From positions 26,914 to 90,913 of the forward strand of contig CAWIGB010000036.1 of the NCBI GenBank assembly GCA_963835375.1: a DNA stretch of 64,000 nt, given 5' to 3'. Shown piece after piece: positions 53,113 through 62,273 of this stretch (positions within the stretch are counted from its first letter, which is position 1; each line of letters opens with the position of its first letter). Origin of the DNA: Salinisphaera sp963835375 (GTDB taxonomy: Bacteria > Pseudomonadota > Gammaproteobacteria > Nevskiales > Salinisphaeraceae). A model generated the notes under the pieces. That model saw nothing but the letters and a program-made list of their open reading frames with translations, was not told the DNA's origin and searched no databases. The translations under genes and the position numbers were made by a program.

Positions 53113-54656
53113 TCAGGCCGCCTCGCGATCGCCCGTGCGCTGCATCGGCGCGGTATCGTACTCGCTCGGCCGGAACAGCCACAGCCGCAGGCGATATTCC
53201 CAGTTGAACCCGGGATAGAGCGTGGTGTTCTTGCCGGAATCGGTGAGATACCAGCTGTTGCAGCCGGATGTCCACGAGGTGTGCTTCATGCGTTTCTGGA
53301 TGCCGCGGTTGAAGCGATCCTGCACCGTTTGCTTGACCATCAGCCATTTCAGATCATGGCGCGCCATGTGCCCGATCGCCTTGGCGATGTATTCCATCTG
53401 CATTTCGGTGAACGCCAGTACCGAGGTGTGGCTCGGGCCGGTGTTCGGCCCCATCAAAAAGAACAGATTGGGAAAGCCGGCCACGGTGACGCCCTTGTAA
53501 GCCTCGGCGCCATCGGCCCAGGCCTCGTTGAGATCGAGTCCACCGAGGCCCTTGACCGGGAACGGCGCCGCCTTCGACGGTACCTGAAAGCCGGTGGCAC
53601 AGACGATGGCATCGACCTCGATCTCGCGGCCGTCCCTGGTGATGATGCTGTTTTCGGTGATCCGTGCCGGCCCGTCGGAAATCAGTTCGGCGTTGTCGGC
53701 CTGAATCGCCGGATACCAGTCGTTCGAGATCAGGATGCGTTTGCAACCGATCGCGTAGTCCGGGGTGACGGTCTCGCGCAGCGTCTTGTCGGCCACCTGC
53801 TTGCGGATATGGCCCTTGGCGATCTGCTCCGCCTTCTTCTTGAAGAACTTGCGATCGGAAATGATGAACGGCGCGAACAGCTCGCTCATCCAGTAGATGC
53901 GATAACGGCGCTTGGCGAGTTTGTACGACGAATCGCGATATTCGGCCTGTTCCTTTTCCGGGATCGGCCGGTCGGGCTTGGGCATGATCCAGCTCGGCGT
54001 ACGCTGGAATACGGTCATGTGGCCCGCGGCTTTCTGGATTTCCGGCACCACCTGGATCGCCGAGGCGCCCGGAGCCGATCACGGCCACGCGCTTGCCGGC
54101 GAGGTCGTAGTCGTCGTCCCACTGGGCGGTATGCATGAGCTTGCCCTGGAAGCGTTCCAGCCCGTCGATCTTCGGATAGGCCGGATTGGACAGCGCGCCC
54201 ACGGCCGAGATCACGACCCGCGCCGTCAGTTCCTCGCCCGAATCGGTGATCGAATGCCAGATGCCCGCCTCTTCGTCGAACCACGACTCGCGGATCGTGG
54301 TATTGAAGCGAATATGGCGATGCATATCGTATTTTGCCGCGCACCCGCTTGATGTAATCGAAGATCTCCGGCTGCTGGCCGAAGGCGCGCGACCAATTCG
54401 GGTTCTGCTCGAACGAGAACGAATACAGATGCGAGGCCACGTCACAGGCCGCGCCCGGGTAGTGGTTGTCGCGCCAGGTGCCGCCCACCTCGTCACCGCG
54501 CTCGATGAGGGTGAAGTTCTCGATCCCCGCTTCCTTGAGCTGGATCGCCATGCCCAGGCCCGAAAAGCCGGCACCGACGATGGCGATATCCATATCGGTA
54601 TCGATCCGGCGCGACACCAATGGATTGAGTTGCGAAAGCAGACTGATCGCGGCCAT
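53113..54656 (-). CDS. Flavin-containing monooxygenase (Baeyer-Villiger type), two apparent frameshifts
   Basis: The gene encodes a class B flavin monooxygenase in three frames. N-terminal part: FAD motif IAIVGAGFSGLGMAIQLKEAG and TWRDNHYPGAACDV (the conserved BVMO/NTR-like hydride-transfer region). Middle: NTTIRESWFDEEAGIWH and the NADPH motif VAVIGSG. C-terminal: IQVVPEIQKAAGHMTVFQRT, DAIVCATGFQ and FPNLFFLMGPNTG. Deleting one base from TTTT at plus 54332-54335 and one from CCC at 54068-54070 restores a 513-residue protein, the usual length for cyclohexanone-type enzymes. A recent break or an error are the two readings; error is favoured because both lie in short runs. Substrate, a ketone or a hydroxylated compound, unknown. 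Confidence 0.87.
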
Positions 54657-54735
54657 GACGGCCTCCGTCGAACGAATAGCGAATAAAGGATGAGCGGCGC
54701 TCGCACGCTCGGTATGGGGTGGAACATAGCAACAC

Positions 54736-54773
54736 GCGCCAATTCTGACAAGACGACATGTCAGAATTGGCGC
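54736..54773. promoter_or_regulatory. Perfect 15-base inverted repeat upstream of the monooxygenase gene
   Basis: GCGCCAATTCTGACA (54736-54750) and its exact reverse complement (54759-54773) are separated by 8 bases, between the divergent monooxygenase and fhuF-like genes. Such size and symmetry suit a TetR- or MarR-type operator; as RNA it would also fold into a strong hairpin. It lies 80 bases from the monooxygenase ATG. Confidence 0.5.
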
Positions 54774-54849
54774 ATCCTGCCCATCGCGCTGGGAGCACTC
54801 GAGCGGGCTGCCCTCGCTTTCCTCGGCGGACCCGGCACGTTACCGTATC

Positions 54850-54866
54850 GATAACCATTCGCATTT
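54850..54866 (+). promoter_or_regulatory. Fur-box-like site upstream of the FhuF-like gene
   Basis: GATAACCATTCGCATTT resembles known gammaproteobacterial Fur operators and ends 22 bases before the start codon of the ferric-siderophore reductase gene. Function and position agree with iron repression; the match is by eye. Confidence 0.55.
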
Positions 54867-54888
54867 CCGCGACAGCGTCGCAGGCGGC

Positions 54889-55665
54889 ATGTTCGCGCGT
54901 TTCTTCCACGATCGGCTCGACTTCGCAGCGGATGCGTTGTGCCGGGCGGCCGAGGCTGCGGGCGGCCCGATCATCGAGGGCCATGCCCTGGTCTCCGGCG
55001 AGGCCCTGGATACGGTGCTGCGCCGGTATGCCGAGGCCCACGGGATCGCGGATCGGCGTGCCGCGGCCAGCGACTGGTCCAAGTTCTTCTTCGCGCGGCT
55101 CATCATTCCGGCGCTCGTCATCCAATGCAGCAGCGGGCAACGGCTCGATCTCGACCCGGCGAGCTGGCGCGCATATTGCCGCGAGGACGGCACGATCGCG
55201 CACTTCGTATTCGATGCCGACCCGCTCGGCCCACCCGCGCCGGGCGACGTGAGCTCTCTGGTGGATACGGTCATAACGCCGCTGGCAACAGCGCTGGCGG
55301 CCCGATGCCGCCTGTCGAGCCGCGTATTCGGTTCCAACGCGGCGGTGTACTACGTATGGACGCTCGACCAGCTCGGCGCACAGGCGCGCATCCCGCCCGC
55401 CCGGCTCGCGCCGGCACGGGCGCTGCTGGATTCGAGCACGCGCCCCGACGGCGGCCACAACCCGTTTCACGCGGCCTTCAAGCCGCTGGTGGCCGGCGCC
55501 CGCGATGGCGACGGCGCACCGGTTCGTCAGTGCCGGCGTTTGTGCTGCGTGCGCGACCTCGATCCATCGCTGCCCTTGTGCGCGAACTGCCCGCGCGCGA
55601 TCACATATCCGGACACCGGAGGCCGAGCACGGGCCGACGAACCGGCGACCGCGCGCGTATCCTGA
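54889..55665 (+). CDS. FhuF-family ferric-siderophore reductase
   Basis: A 258-residue cytoplasmic protein. Its C-terminus carries the FhuF [2Fe-2S] ligand pattern CC-x10-C-x2-C (Cys219, Cys220, Cys231, Cys234 in RLCCVRDLDPSLPLCANC), unique to ferric-siderophore reductases of this type. The middle part has the low-conservation FhuF body with FGSNAAVYYVWTLD. The enzyme releases iron by reducing ferric siderophores after import. A Fur-like box lies just upstream, and the exporter, methyltransferase and FhuBDC-type genes that follow make an iron role consistent. An in-frame stop upstream limits the start to this ATG. Confidence 0.85.
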   Translation: MFARFFHDRLDFAADALCRAAEAAGGPIIEGHALVSGEALDTVLRRYAEAHGIADRRAAASDWSKFFFARLIIPALVIQCSSGQRLDLDPASWRAYCREDGTIAHFVFDADPLGPPAPGDVSSLVDTVITPLATALAARCRLSSRVFGSNAAVYYVWTLDQLGAQARIPPARLAPARALLDSSTRPDGGHNPFHAAFKPLVAGARDGDGAPVRQCRRLCCVRDLDPSLPLCANCPRAITYPDTGGRARADEPATARVS

Positions 55666-55735
55666 AGCGCGCGCCCCGAACGTCCGGTCGCGATCGACCG
55701 CCGATCCTTCCCCCAAAAGCGACGCCAATGCGCCC

Positions 55736-57391
55736 ATGGACCTGATTCGCCTGATCGTTCGCGACTATCGCCTGCCCTTCGCCGGCGTGATGCTGGCGAG
55801 TCTGGCCAATGCCGGGCTCGGCGTCGGCGTGATCGCCTATATCAACCAGCGGCTGATCGTGCCCGAGGGGGCCGCGCTGTCGGCCCTGCCGGAATTCTTC
55901 GGACTGATCTTCGCCCTGCTGGTGATCGCACTGGTCGCCCAGCTCGGACTGACCACGCTTGGCCATCATTTCGTCTTCGACCTGCGTTCGCGCCTGGTCA
56001 AACGCATTCTCGATACCGATATCGCGCGCCAGGAAGCGATCGGCAGCGCTGCCCTCATCGCCAGCCTGTCGGCGGATATCCGCAACGTCACCATCGCTTT
56101 CGTGCGCCTGCCCGAACTGGTCCAGGGGCTGGTTCTGACGCTGGCCTGTGCGCTCTATCTGGGCTGGCTGTCGTTGCCCCTGCTGCTGATCACGACGGTC
56201 TGGATCGGCATGACCCTTGGCGGCGGGCACTGGCTGGTACGGCGCGTCTATGCCCACCTGACCGAGGTTCGCGAGGCTGAGGATGCGCTGTATCGCGATT
56301 ACGAGACCGTGATCCACGGCCGCAAGGAGCTCGCGCTCAACCGAGCGCGTGCCCGCGACCTGTACGAGCATCGCTACACGCCCCATGCCCAGCGCTATCG
56401 GCGCCACATCATTCGTGCCGATACCTTCCATCTATCGGCCAACAACTGGGCCAACATCATGATGCTGGGGGCGATCGGCCTCGTATTCTTCCTTGCCAAT
56501 GCGCTCGGCTGGGCCGATACGCCGACCGCCGCGACCTATGCGTTGACCCTGTTGTTCCTGCGCACGCCCATGATCGGCGCTGTCGGCGCGCTACCCACGC
56601 TGCTCAACGCCCAGGTCGCTTTCAACAAGCTCGCGGCCCTGGACCTCGCCGACTATCGGCCCGGATTCGATCCGCACCGGGCCGAGGCCGACTGGCGGCG
56701 CATCCAGGTCGAGCATGTCACCTTCGCCTACGACACCGGCTTTGCGATCGGTCCACTCGATTTCACGCTCGAGCGCGGCGAGCTGGTCTTCATCATCGGC
56801 GGCAACGGCTCCGGCAAGACCACCTTCGCCCGTCTGCTGTCGGGGCTGTATGCCGCGGACAGCGGGCGGATCGCCATCGACGGACAGCGCGTGGGCGACA
56901 GTCGGGATCGGCTGCGGGGCCTGTTTTCGTCCGTCTTCACCGATTTCCATCTGTTCGATCAGCTGCTCGGAGCCGACGGCCGCGGCGCCGACGAAGCCTT
57001 CATCCGGCACTGGTGCCAACGCCTGCAGCTCGAGGGCAAACTCTCGCGCGACGGCGCGCGGCTGCTCGACACCCAGTTGTCTCAGGGCCAGCACAAACGC
57101 GTGGCCATGCTGACCGCCCTGGCCGAGCGGCGCGACATCCTGCTGCTGGACGAATGGGCGGCCGACCAGGACCCGATCTTCCGGCGCGTGTTCTATCACG
57201 AGCTGCTGCCGGCGTTCCGCGCGATGGGGCACACGGTCGTGGCGATCAGCCACGACGATACCTATTTCGGCGCCGCCGACCGGCTGTTCGAGATGCGCGA
57301 GGGCCGGCTGATCGAGCTCACCGGCAGCGAGCGCGATGCCGCCAGCCGTGATGCCGTGGCCCGGATCGACCGGGCATCGCAACCCGCATGA
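55736..57391 (+). CDS. Cyclic-peptide/siderophore-type ABC exporter (SyrD/PvdE-like, fused)
   Basis: A 551-residue half-transporter with an N-terminal six-helix membrane domain (about residues 1-320) and a C-terminal ATPase: Walker A GGNGSGKTTFARLL, a short variant signature LSQGQHKRVAML and Walker B ILLLDEWAADQDP. The DEWAADQDP variant and the total length match the cyclic-peptide exporter family (SyrD, PvdE, YojI). PvdE moves a pyoverdine precursor to the periplasm. No peptide-synthetase gene is in the window, so either the siderophore genes lie elsewhere or the exporter serves another product. ATG 55736 starts MDLIRLIVRDY. Its end overlaps the methyltransferase gene by four bases. Confidence 0.88.
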   Translation: MDLIRLIVRDYRLPFAGVMLASLANAGLGVGVIAYINQRLIVPEGAALSALPEFFGLIFALLVIALVAQLGLTTLGHHFVFDLRSRLVKRILDTDIARQEAIGSAALIASLSADIRNVTIAFVRLPELVQGLVLTLACALYLGWLSLPLLLITTVWIGMTLGGGHWLVRRVYAHLTEVREAEDALYRDYETVIHGRKELALNRARARDLYEHRYTPHAQRYRRHIIRADTFHLSANNWANIMMLGAIGLVFFLANALGWADTPTAATYALTLLFLRTPMIGAVGALPTLLNAQVAFNKLAALDLADYRPGFDPHRAEADWRRIQVEHVTFAYDTGFAIGPLDFTLERGELVFIIGGNGSGKTTFARLLSGLYAADSGRIAIDGQRVGDSRDRLRGLFSSVFTDFHLFDQLLGADGRGADEAFIRHWCQRLQLEGKLSRDGARLLDTQLSQGQHKRVAMLTALAERRDILLLDEWAADQDPIFRRVFYHELLPAFRAMGHTVVAISHDDTYFGAADRLFEMREGRLIELTGSERDAASRDAVARIDRASQPA

Positions 57392-58152
57392 TCGACAATC
57401 CATTCGCCGGGACCGGTGCCGCCGAGCGGTATGCCGCGGGACGGCCGGATTTCCATGCCGAGGTAATCGAACGCGCCCGTCGGCACGTCGCCCCGACGGG
57501 CCGGCTGACACGGGCACTCGATATCGCCTGCGGCACCGGACAGTCGACCCGCGCGCTGGGCGCGATCGCCCATACGGCGATCGGCGTCGATGCCGCGATA
57601 ACGATGCTTCGCGAGGCCGAACCCGCCGCTGCCGCATATTACGCTGCCGCTGCGGCCGAGCGCCTGCCCTTCGCCGCCGGCAGCTTCGATCTTGTCAGCG
57701 TGGCGCTCGCCCTGCACTGGTTCGACCGCAAGCGCTTCATCGCCGAAGTCGGGCGCGTGCTGCAGCCCGGCGGCTGGCTGATCGTCTACGACCACGGCTT
57801 TCGCGGCGAGATGATCGGCCAGCGCCGGTTCCGCGACTGGGTACAGGCGTACTACGCCCGATACCCGCGTCCGCCGCGCGCCAGCGGCGGCATCAGCGCC
57901 AAGCAGGCCGCCCGTGCCGGTCTGATCGTGAGCCATCGCGAAACCTACGCCGACGATATCGTCATGACGCGCGACGCGTTCGTGGCGTATCTGGCAAGCC
58001 AGAGCAACGCCATTGCTGCGGCCGATCGCGCCGGCGGCTCGTTCGAAGGGATCGAAAGCTGGATCCGGGATTCGGTCGATCATTTCTTCGTCGCCGGCGC
58101 GCAAACCCTGCGTTTCGGCGGCGCGATCGAGTATTTGCGCAAACGCCGCTGA
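57388..58152 (+). CDS. Class I SAM-dependent methyltransferase
   Basis: A 254-residue methyltransferase of the Methyltransf_11/UbiE-like type. Motif I is ALDIACGTGQSTRAL (about residues 43-57), the acidic residue after beta 2 is in GVDAAITML, and motif III-like VLQPGGWLIVYDHGF follows. Substrate is not readable. Because it overlaps the ABC exporter gene by four bases, it may act on the same exported small molecule, for instance a siderophore or an iron-stress metabolite; this is inference. It is convergent with the permease gene 27 bases away. Confidence 0.85.
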   Translation: MIDNPFAGTGAAERYAAGRPDFHAEVIERARRHVAPTGRLTRALDIACGTGQSTRALGAIAHTAIGVDAAITMLREAEPAAAAYYAAAAAERLPFAAGSFDLVSVALALHWFDRKRFIAEVGRVLQPGGWLIVYDHGFRGEMIGQRRFRDWVQAYYARYPRPPRASGGISAKQAARAGLIVSHRETYADDIVMTRDAFVAYLASQSNAIAAADRAGGSFEGIESWIRDSVDHFFVAGAQTLRFGGAIEYLRKRR

Positions 58153-58179
58153 TCACCGGCGTGCAAACCGGCAACGAGG

Positions 58180-60156
58180 CTAGATTCGACGCAGCCGCCA
58201 CATGAAGTAGCTGCCGCCGATGAGCGTGGCCACCAGGCCGGCGGGAATTTCGACCGGGAAGAGGATCTCCCGGCCCACCCAGTCGGCCGCAATCATCAAC
58301 AGGGCGCCGAAGGCCATCGCCCCCGCCATCTGGGTTCGGGCTCGGGCCAGGCCCGACATCCGTGCCAGATGTGGTGCCAGCAGGCCGACGAACGACAGCG
58401 GGCCGACCACCAGCGTGGCCGCCGCGGTCAGCACCGCCACCAGACCGAGCAATGCCAGCCGGCTGAGCGTCACCTGCAGGCCCAGCGCCCGCGATACCGA
58501 GGGCCCGAGCGGAAGCACGTCGAGCCAGCGCGCCAGCGGCCAGGCCAGGACCACCAGTACCGCGCCAAGCGCGCAGATCAGCCCGGCCGTGCCCATATCG
58601 ACGTAATAGGTCGAACCGGAGATCCACGCCAGCATCGACTGGGTTCGCGGATCGTTGCCGGCGAGCACGATGCGCTGGATCGCATCGAAGGCAAACATCA
58701 CCGCGATGCCGGTCAGCAGGAGCTGTTCCGGCTCGAACCCCGACCGGGCGTTGATCGCGACCAGCAGGGCCAGCGTGGCCAGCGCGCCGAGCGTCCCGGC
58801 GCCGAGCAATGCCAGCGTGCCGGCTGACGGCAGGAACCAGATCAGTGCCAGCAGTCCCATGCCGGTGCCCGCACTGACACCCAGCACTTCCGGGCTCGCC
58901 ATGGGGTTGCCCGATACGCGCTGGATGATCGTGCCGGCCAGCGCCAGCAGCATGCCGGCCACGCCCGCCGCCAATACACGCGGCATGCGCCAGGCGCCGG
59001 TCTCGGACCACGGCAGGGCAAACGGCGCGTTCCAGCCCTGCGCGCCGCGTCCGACCAACAGCGCGATCAAGATCATCACTCCCACCGCGATCACACACAG
59101 GCCGATCAACCGCCACGGCGCTTTCCGCCGCGGGCTGGGTGGCGCGACGTCGGAGCGCGGGGCCCCGTGCCCCGCAGACAACCGCGGCACCAGCCAAAGC
59201 AACAACGGCGCGCCGAGTGCCGCCGTGGTCGCGCCGGTGGGAATGAGCGAGGCATTGGCCCCGGCGACGAGTTGCAGCAAAAGATCCGTGGCCGCCAGCA
59301 GCAACGCGCCGAAGACCGGCGCCCACAGCAGGCGCGCGCCAAGCGTCCGTGCCCCGGACAGCCGTACGATGGCCGGGGCGGCGAGCCCCACGAAACCGAT
59401 CACACCCAACGCGGAGACAATGCTGGCCGTGATGAACACGCCAAGCCCGAGGCTGGCCAGCCGCAGCCAGGGCAACGAAACACCGAGATTGCGGGCATTG
59501 ACCTCATCGAGATCGAGTACGGCGAGCGAGCGCACGAGAATCCCTGCGCCCACGGCCGTGATCGCCAGCCGCGGGGCCAGCTGGATCACGTCCTGCCAGT
59601 TGTTCTGAGCCAATGAGCCGGCGCCCCAGATCATCAACCCGTGCAGTTTGTCTTCGTTGAACAGAATGAGCGCAAGCGAGACGGCGCCGAAATACAGATT
59701 GACCACCAGCCCGGCGAGCACGAGTACGGTCGGCGCGAGCCCGCGCCGCCAGGCCAGCGCAAACACCAGCGCCACGGCCAGTGCGCCGCCGATGAAGGCG
59801 ATCGCGCCGCGGCCATAGGCCAGCAACCCCGGCGCAAACAGGGTCGCGGCCAGCAGCAGCACCTGGGCACCGGTCGCCACCCCCAGCGTGGTGGGCGCGG
59901 CCAACGGATTGCGCAGCGTCTGCTGCATGAGCACGCCGGCCAGCGCCAGCCCCGCGCCGCCGATCAGCGATACCGTCAATCGCGGCAACCAGCTGTCGTG
60001 CACCAGAATCTGAGTGATGTCGTGGGGGTTCGGATGCACGAATCCGCCCGCCCAGTCGCTGCCGGCGATCGCGTGCAGCGTGACCGCCGCGAGGCCCGCA
60101 ACGATGAGCGCGGCCAGCCCGCACAGGCGGGCCGGGGTCATCGGCAGCGACTTCAT
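58180..60156 (-). CDS. fhuB: Fe(3+)-siderophore ABC permease, fused FhuB type
   Basis: A 658-residue inner-membrane protein made of two FecCD-type permease halves joined in one chain, as in E. coli FhuB (660). Each half has the family stretch: half 1 LAGVLMQQTLRNPLAAPTTLGV and GFVGLAAPAIVRL; half 2 LAGTIIQRVSGNPMASPEVLG and FVGLLAPHLARM. Fusion avoids a separate second permease gene. ATG 60156 overlaps the binding-protein stop as ATGA; a more upstream ATG at 60183 is possible. It would import hydroxamate or similar ferric siderophores with the proteins encoded just upstream. Confidence 0.9.
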   Translation of the reverse strand: MKSLPMTPARLCGLAALIVAGLAAVTLHAIAGSDWAGGFVHPNPHDITQILVHDSWLPRLTVSLIGGAGLALAGVLMQQTLRNPLAAPTTLGVATGAQVLLLAATLFAPGLLAYGRGAIAFIGGALAVALVFALAWRRGLAPTVLVLAGLVVNLYFGAVSLALILFNEDKLHGLMIWGAGSLAQNNWQDVIQLAPRLAITAVGAGILVRSLAVLDLDEVNARNLGVSLPWLRLASLGLGVFITASIVSALGVIGFVGLAAPAIVRLSGARTLGARLLWAPVFGALLLAATDLLLQLVAGANASLIPTGATTAALGAPLLLWLVPRLSAGHGAPRSDVAPPSPRRKAPWRLIGLCVIAVGVMILIALLVGRGAQGWNAPFALPWSETGAWRMPRVLAAGVAGMLLALAGTIIQRVSGNPMASPEVLGVSAGTGMGLLALIWFLPSAGTLALLGAGTLGALATLALLVAINARSGFEPEQLLLTGIAVMFAFDAIQRIVLAGNDPRTQSMLAWISGSTYYVDMGTAGLICALGAVLVVLAWPLARWLDVLPLGPSVSRALGLQVTLSRLALLGLVAVLTAAATLVVGPLSFVGLLAPHLARMSGLARARTQMAGAMAFGALLMIAADWVGREILFPVEIPAGLVATLIGGSYFMWRLRRI

Positions 60157-61109
60157 GAGGATCCGGCTCGCGCCCGCGGCCATCCCGGCCCGCTGGCGGG
60201 CGCTGTATGCAATGCCCGGGATACCAGCCGCGCGAAGCGACTCGCCGAAGGCAACCCGCCGAAGCTCCAGACGCCGGGAATATGAACGACCGGCGCGTTA
60301 CGCACGACCGGCAGGCTCTGCCAGAGCCGGCTGGTGGCGATCTTGTCGGTGACCCCGACCGGCACCGGGCCCATCACCACGACCCGGCCGGTCTTGATGC
60401 CGGCCAGACGCGACAGCGGTACTTCGGCCACGCCCCAGCGAGTGGTCTGGCCGGACCAGGCGTTGGTCAGGCCCATGCGGTGCATGGTGGCCTGGATCAG
60501 GCTGCGCTGCCCGAATACGCGCACATGCCGGGCATCCGAAAACTGCACCACGAGCAGGGGCGCGGTATCGGCCGGCAGGCGCGCCGCCGCCTGCCGGATC
60601 TGCCGCTCGGTTCCTTGGATGAGCGCGCGAGCCGCGGCCGGTCGATGTGCGATTCGCCCGAGCCGGGTCACCGCGGCCAGCGTGTTGTGCCAGACCGCGC
60701 CGGGCTGAAAGTAGACATCCACCGTGGTGACGGGCGCGATCTGCTCCAGCTTGGGCGCGAGCGCACCGTAGAAGCGTGTGATGAGAATGCGATCGGGAGC
60801 GAGCTGGGACAGCAATTCGAGGTTGGGCTGTGCACGCAACCCCAGATTGCGGGTGGTCGAGGGCAGCGCCGGCGCGCCCACCCAGGTCGCGTAGCCCGTG
60901 GTCTGGCCCACCGCGATCGGAGGCACGCCCATGGCGGTCAGATTCTGGGCGATGCCCCAGTCGAGCGTCGCCAGCCGCGGCCCAGTGTTGGCGTCGGCCG
61001 CGGCTGCGCTCGTCGCCATGCCGATCGCGAGCAGCCCGAACAGCACACCGAACGCGACACGGGCGCGGGCCGCCGCCATCCGTCGGATGCCGGGCCGGCC
61101 GAGCCTCAC
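60153..61109 (-). CDS. fhuD: Fe(3+)-siderophore periplasmic binding protein (FhuD-like)
   Basis: A binding protein of 308-318 residues of the FecB/FhuD type (long interdomain helix, no RbsB motifs). An arginine-containing N-region RRMAAARARVAFGVLFGLL leads into a signal sequence ending SAAAADA. The mature protein starts RLATLDWGIAQNLTAMGVPP, typical for FhuD (the E. coli protein begins with a similar DW..AE.L..LG pattern), and has LLSQLAPDRILITRFYG. GTG 61109 overlaps the ATPase stop (GTGA); ATG 61079 is the alternative start. FhuD assignment over other FecB relatives rests on length and the fused FhuB partner. Confidence 0.8.
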   Translation of the reverse strand: MRLGRPGIRRMAAARARVAFGVLFGLLAIGMATSAAAADANTGPRLATLDWGIAQNLTAMGVPPIAVGQTTGYATWVGAPALPSTTRNLGLRAQPNLELLSQLAPDRILITRFYGALAPKLEQIAPVTTVDVYFQPGAVWHNTLAAVTRLGRIAHRPAAARALIQGTERQIRQAAARLPADTAPLLVVQFSDARHVRVFGQRSLIQATMHRMGLTNAWSGQTTRWGVAEVPLSRLAGIKTGRVVVMGPVPVGVTDKIATSRLWQSLPVVRNAPVVHIPGVWSFGGLPSASRFARLVSRALHTAPASGPGWPRARAGSS

Positions 61110-61873
61110 TGAACGACGGCGATCGGGTGGTGGTCGGTCGGATGGGGCATCACGCGCATGCGGATGCCGTAGATGGCTTCGAGCGTGGCATCGTCCATGA
61201 GCTCGCCCGGCGTGCCCTGGGCCAGCAGCCGGCCGTCGCGCAGGGCCACCAGCTGATCGCAGTAGCGCGAAACCATGTTCACGTCGTGCAGCACGATAAT
61301 CACGCCGACTCCCAGATCGCGACAAAGCCTGCGGATCAGCGACAACGTGTCGACCTGATGGGCGATGTCGAGCGCCGAAAGCGGTTCGTCCAGCAACAGG
61401 AAACGACTGCCCTGGGCCAGCAGCATGGCCAGCCACACCCGCTGACGCTCGCCGCCCGACAGCGTATCGACCATGCGGTCTGTGAATTCGGCGGTATCGG
61501 TCAGCGCCATGGCACGCTCGATCTGGGCCTTGTCGTTCTTCGACAGACGGCCCAGCAGGCCATGCCACGGGTAGCGCCCGAAGGCAACCAGCTCGCTCAC
61601 CGTGAGGCTGGCGGCACTCGGCAGATGCTGGGGCAGATACGCCACGTTGCGGGCGAATTCACGGTTACCCCAGCTATCGACAGCACGGCCGTTGAGACAG
61701 ATCTCGCCGCAACTCGCGCACTGCTGGCGCGCCAGCAGCTTGAGCAGCGTCGATTTGCCGGAGCCGTTGTGCCCGATCAGTCCGTAAACCTTACCCTCTT
61801 CGAAGCGCAGATTCGATGCCTCCAGAAGACAGCGTCCGCCTACCTCGAACCGGCAGGAATTGACTTCGAACAT
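61106..61873 (-). CDS. fhuC: Fe(3+)-siderophore ABC transporter ATPase (FhuC/FepC-like)
   Basis: A 255-residue ATPase with Walker A GHNGSGKSTLLKLL, signature LSGGERQRVWLAM and Walker B FLLLDEPLSALDIAHQ, plus the FepC/FhuC-type VAYLPQHLPSAASLTV Q-loop and GRYPWHGLLGR. ATG 61873 has GGAG seven bases upstream and is preferred to a start at 61900. It heads the ATPase-binding protein-permease operon on the minus strand; each junction overlaps by four bases. A Fur-like box lies about 60-75 bases upstream. Confidence 0.9.
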   Translation of the reverse strand: MFEVNSCRFEVGGRCLLEASNLRFEEGKVYGLIGHNGSGKSTLLKLLARQQCASCGEICLNGRAVDSWGNREFARNVAYLPQHLPSAASLTVSELVAFGRYPWHGLLGRLSKNDKAQIERAMALTDTAEFTDRMVDTLSGGERQRVWLAMLLAQGSRFLLLDEPLSALDIAHQVDTLSLIRRLCRDLGVGVIIVLHDVNMVSRYCDQLVALRDGRLLAQGTPGELMDDATLEAIYGIRMRVMPHPTDHHPIAVVQ

Positions 61874-61932
61874 CGGTTTCTCCGAGTGCGCCCATCGCAC
61901 GCACCGTGACTGGACGCGCCGAGACTAAGCCA

Positions 61933-61948
61933 GATACGAATGAGTATC
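61933..61948 (-). promoter_or_regulatory. Fur-box-like site facing the siderophore importer operon
   Basis: GATACGAATGAGTATC is a perfect 5-base inverted repeat (GATAC/GTATC) around 6 bases and, read on the minus strand, resembles Fur operators of the GATAnTCATTCGnAT form. It lies 60 bases upstream of the fhuC-like ATG in the gap shared with feoA. Confidence 0.5.
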
Positions 61949-61999
61949 AATGACGCGCCATTGCATCGTGACAGGCATCGCGCGCACCATAACGCTTCT

Positions 62000-62018
62000 A
62001 ATGCAAATGGTTCTCAGT
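62000..62018 (+). promoter_or_regulatory. Fur-box-like site upstream of feoA
   Basis: AATGCAAATGGTTCTCAGT fits the 7-1-7 Fur pattern TGATAAT-G-ATTATCA at 10 of 14 arm positions. It ends 12 bases before the GTG of feoA and overlaps a possible -10 element (TAAAAT, 62019-62024). Confidence 0.5.
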
Positions 62019-62030
62019 TAAAATACGGTC

Positions 62031-62273
62031 GTGCAGCTCACTGAACTCGCCAAGAATCGCCCGGCGCGCGTGGCCGCCATCAACGACGCGCGCCGCGATG
62101 ACCCGATCGCCCAGCGCTTGCGCGATCTGGGTTTCATCGTGGGCGAGCCGGTGCAGATCGTGGCGCGCGCGCCGTTCGGTGGCGACCCGCTGCTGGTCCG
62201 CATCGGCGGTACGCGCTTTGCATTGCGACGCGTGGAGGCCGCGCGTATCACCGTCGAGCCCGATTCCTTATGA
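62031..62273 (+). CDS. feoA: Ferrous iron transport protein A
   Basis: FeoA (80 residues) is a small SH3-like cytoplasmic protein required for FeoB-dependent ferrous iron uptake. The family core is visible: RLRDLGFIVGEPVQIVARAPFGGDPLLVRIGG in two halves (L-G-hydrophobic-G and the P-x-GDP turn), ending LRRVEAARITVEP. The start is a GTG with no recognisable ribosome binding site and only about six bases after a possible -10 element, so translation may be leaderless, or the start may be misplaced. Its stop overlaps feoB as ATGA. Confidence 0.9.
   Translation: MQLTELAKNRPARVAAINDARRDDPIAQRLRDLGFIVGEPVQIVARAPFGGDPLLVRIGGTRFALRRVEAARITVEPDSL

Noticed and set aside
53354..54751. Minus-strand frame read as a separate 465-residue protein
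   Set aside because: Only its middle part is meaningful; it is the central segment of the frameshifted monooxygenase.
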